Source: Achromobacter xylosoxidans (GTDB lineage Bacteria; Pseudomonadota; Gammaproteobacteria; Burkholderiales; Burkholderiaceae_B). From it: 64,000 nt of DNA. The stretch spans positions 1-64,000 of the forward strand of contig NZ_MTLG01000008.1 of the NCBI RefSeq assembly GCF_002192695.1. Direction: 5' to 3'. The translations under genes were made by a program, and so were the position numbers. A model generated the notes under the pieces. The model was not told the DNA's origin and made no database searches. It saw only the letters and a list, made by a program, of their open reading frames with translations. Positions 62,681 through 64,000 of this stretch are shown one piece after another. Within the stretch, counting starts at the first letter, position 1, and every line of letters begins with the position of its first letter.

Positions 62681-64000
62681 GTCCGGCGCCGATCCGTGCG
62701 CACCGCGGTGTAGCGCCAGACCAGGATTGCGGCGGCGCCGCCAGCCAGGGCCAGCAACGCGGCCGCCAGCAACAGGCCGGGATGGTTGCGGCGCAGGCGC
62801 TCCCACGACTTCTCGGCCTGCGCGTAATGGAACCAGGCTGCGGCCTGGAAGTCGGGCGCGGCGCATTCGCGGCCGAATGAGCCGCTGAACGGCACCTGCG
62901 CACCCTGTTCTATATAGCGGCGGTAGATCGCCGAAGCCAGTTCGGGGGCGTCGTCGATGATGTAGCGGGCGCCCTGGCACAGCACGGCGGCATAGGCTTG
63001 CGAGCGGTGCGGCAGCTCGTCGGCCGCGCGCAGCGCATGATTGGCCGCGATCTCGCGGTAGTGGAAGCGGACATAGGGCCGCGCTTCGCTGGCGGCGTAG
63101 CGGCGGCGTTCCTCTTCGGTGACGAACGGACCCGGCAGCGCAGCCGCGGCGCGCAAGGCCGGCGTGTCGGGCGTTTCGGGCGCGCCGGCATCGCCGTCAT
63201 ACGCCTTCCAGGCTGGGACCGCGCTGCGCCCCGCGCCATAACTCGTGTTGCCGCCATAGACCGCGAAATCCGGCTCCTGTTCGTAGCCCATGATCTCCAT
63301 CCCGTCGCGCCGCGCCAGCCGCGAGGCCTCGTACCAGGCTTCGGCCCGCGCCGTGCGGCCCCAGGCGTGGCCGGCGCGGCGCAAGGCCGTGCCGTATTCC
63401 GCGGCGAGCCGGCGGGTTTGCGGCAGCCGCACTTCCGGTTTGCCGTCGACGCTTTCCAGCGTGGCATAGCGGGCGTCCGAATCGGCCGGGAAATAGGGCT
63501 GCGCCTGTTCGATCGAGCCGTCGCGCACCAGGCGGCGAGCCAGCAGCAGGCGCAGGCGGTCGGATGCGGTGATGGGATGCTGTCTTGCCCAGTCGTAGAA
63601 ATTCTGCGGGTCGCGCGGCACGGATCCCGCCGGCGCCGGCGCGGCGGGCGCATGCCGGTCCACATAGGCCTTGAGTTCGGCGGTCGTCAGCACGCGTTCG
63701 GCGACGTAGGCAGCGTCGTTCCAGTACGGGGCCGAGAGCCAGAAACCTTCGGCCGGGTCGTCCGTCGCGGTGGCGTTCAGCAGTTGATCCAGCGCTTCGA
63801 CGTACTGGCCGCGCGACAGCGTCAGCACCCCTTGCTCGCCCAGCAGGCGCGCCGCGCCGGTGGCCTCCACGCTGCCGTCGGCGCGCGGAAACGCGCGGGC
63901 AGCCTGCGCATAGGCCTGGCCCGCCGCCAGCGTGTCGCCCTGCCGCAGCGCCAGCTTGGCGCGCACCCACCACGCCAGCGCCGTATCCAGCCGCGCGGCC
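62677..64000 (-). CDS. membrane-anchored protein of unknown function (5' end outside window)
   Basis: An open frame runs from the right edge to a TAG at 62677-62679, giving at least 440 residues. The visible N-terminal part (LDTALAWWVRAKLALRQGDTLAAGQAYAQAARAF is the edge region, described only in part) looks like helical repeat pairs. The middle has FYDWARQHPITASDRLRLLLARRL and GYEQEPDFAVYGGNTSYG. A single membrane helix lies near the C-terminus (LLLAAALLALAGGAAAIL), followed by a short basic tail. I recognise no family. It probably sits in the inner membrane with the bulk outside. Confidence 0.7.
   Translation of the reverse strand, partial: AARLDTALAWWVRAKLALRQGDTLAAGQAYAQAARAFPRADGSVEATGAARLLGEQGVLTLSRGQYVEALDQLLNATATDDPAEGFWLSAPYWNDAAYVAERVLTTAELKAYVDRHAPAAPAPAGSVPRDPQNFYDWARQHPITASDRLRLLLARRLVRDGSIEQAQPYFPADSDARYATLESVDGKPEVRLPQTRRLAAEYGTALRRAGHAWGRTARAEAWYEASRLARRDGMEIMGYEQEPDFAVYGGNTSYGAGRSAVPAWKAYDGDAGAPETPDTPALRAAAALPGPFVTEEERRRYAASEARPYVRFHYREIAANHALRAADELPHRSQAYAAVLCQGARYIIDDAPELASAIYRRYIEQGAQVPFSGSFGRECAAPDFQAAAWFHYAQAEKSWERLRRNHPGLLLAAALLALAGGAAAILVWRYTAVRTDRRRT

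Overview
The window looks like a piece of chromosome from a GC-rich betaproteobacterium of the family Alcaligenaceae (Bordetella/Achromobacter type). The grounds are the lysine/alanine-repeat histone H1-like protein, a Bug-type tricarboxylate-family periplasmic receptor, the fused indolepyruvate ferredoxin oxidoreductase, the mix of core genes, and the uniformly high GC codon use. The genus is inferred from gene content and protein style; no search was run. I see no rRNA, tRNA, CRISPR array, insertion sequence, phage gene or replication origin.

Layout. 1-816: gene-poor stretch packed with inverted repeats. 817-4797 (minus): mpl, a YqiA-like esterase and an RNase II-family nuclease, probably one transcript. 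4892-11291 (plus): TlpA-like thioredoxin, aroQ, accB-accC, prmA, a zinc-ribbon/DUF3426 membrane protein and a PfkB sugar/nucleoside kinase. 11497-12000: glycine-zipper lipoprotein. 12417-16624 (plus): five-gene D-alanylation (dlt/dra-type) operon in the order dltC-dltD-dltX-like-dltB-dltA. 16652-22548 (minus): YggT protein, histone H1-like protein, and nrdA-nrdB with a promoter overlapped by two NrdR-box-like sites. 22851-31832: indolepyruvate oxidoreductase with a divergent Lrp regulator, a Bug receptor plus hydrolase with a divergent LysR regulator, a lipoprotein and an MFS exporter. 31909-40836: gltX, a GNAT protein fused to a degenerate acyl-CoA-synthetase-like part, an ABC importer operon with an isochorismatase-fold hydrolase, a carboxylesterase and darP. 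40895-48355 (plus): pmbA, an orphan TRAP receptor with a Tat-type signal, and a complete branched-chain amino-acid ABC importer. 48653-52012: rplM-rpsI, argC, a DUF6776-like coiled-coil membrane protein and erpA. 52080-64000: anmK and an M23 murein peptidase (minus), tyrS, a PEBP-family protein, a LysE exporter, glyA, nrdR, a GlxA-type regulator with a cysteine hydrolase, ribD, and the 3' part of an unrecognised membrane-anchored protein that runs off the right edge.

How the parts work together. Most of the window is housekeeping: fatty-acid initiation (AccB/AccC), cell-wall recycling (Mpl, AnmK), dNTP synthesis with its repressor (NrdAB/NrdR), translation (GltX, TyrS, L13, S9, PrmA), arginine and riboflavin synthesis, and Fe-S assembly (ErpA). 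The most distinctive module is the D-alanylation operon. It has an activating enzyme (DltA), a carrier protein (DltC), an MBOAT channel (DltB), an SGNH transferase (DltD) and a tiny membrane protein whose C-terminus matches the aromatic motif of Gram-positive DltX. This is a complete set in an organism that has no teichoic acid. The accessory content (Bug, TRAP, ABC and Liv receptors with LysR, Lrp and GlxA regulators) is typical of a versatile organic-acid and amino-acid scavenger.
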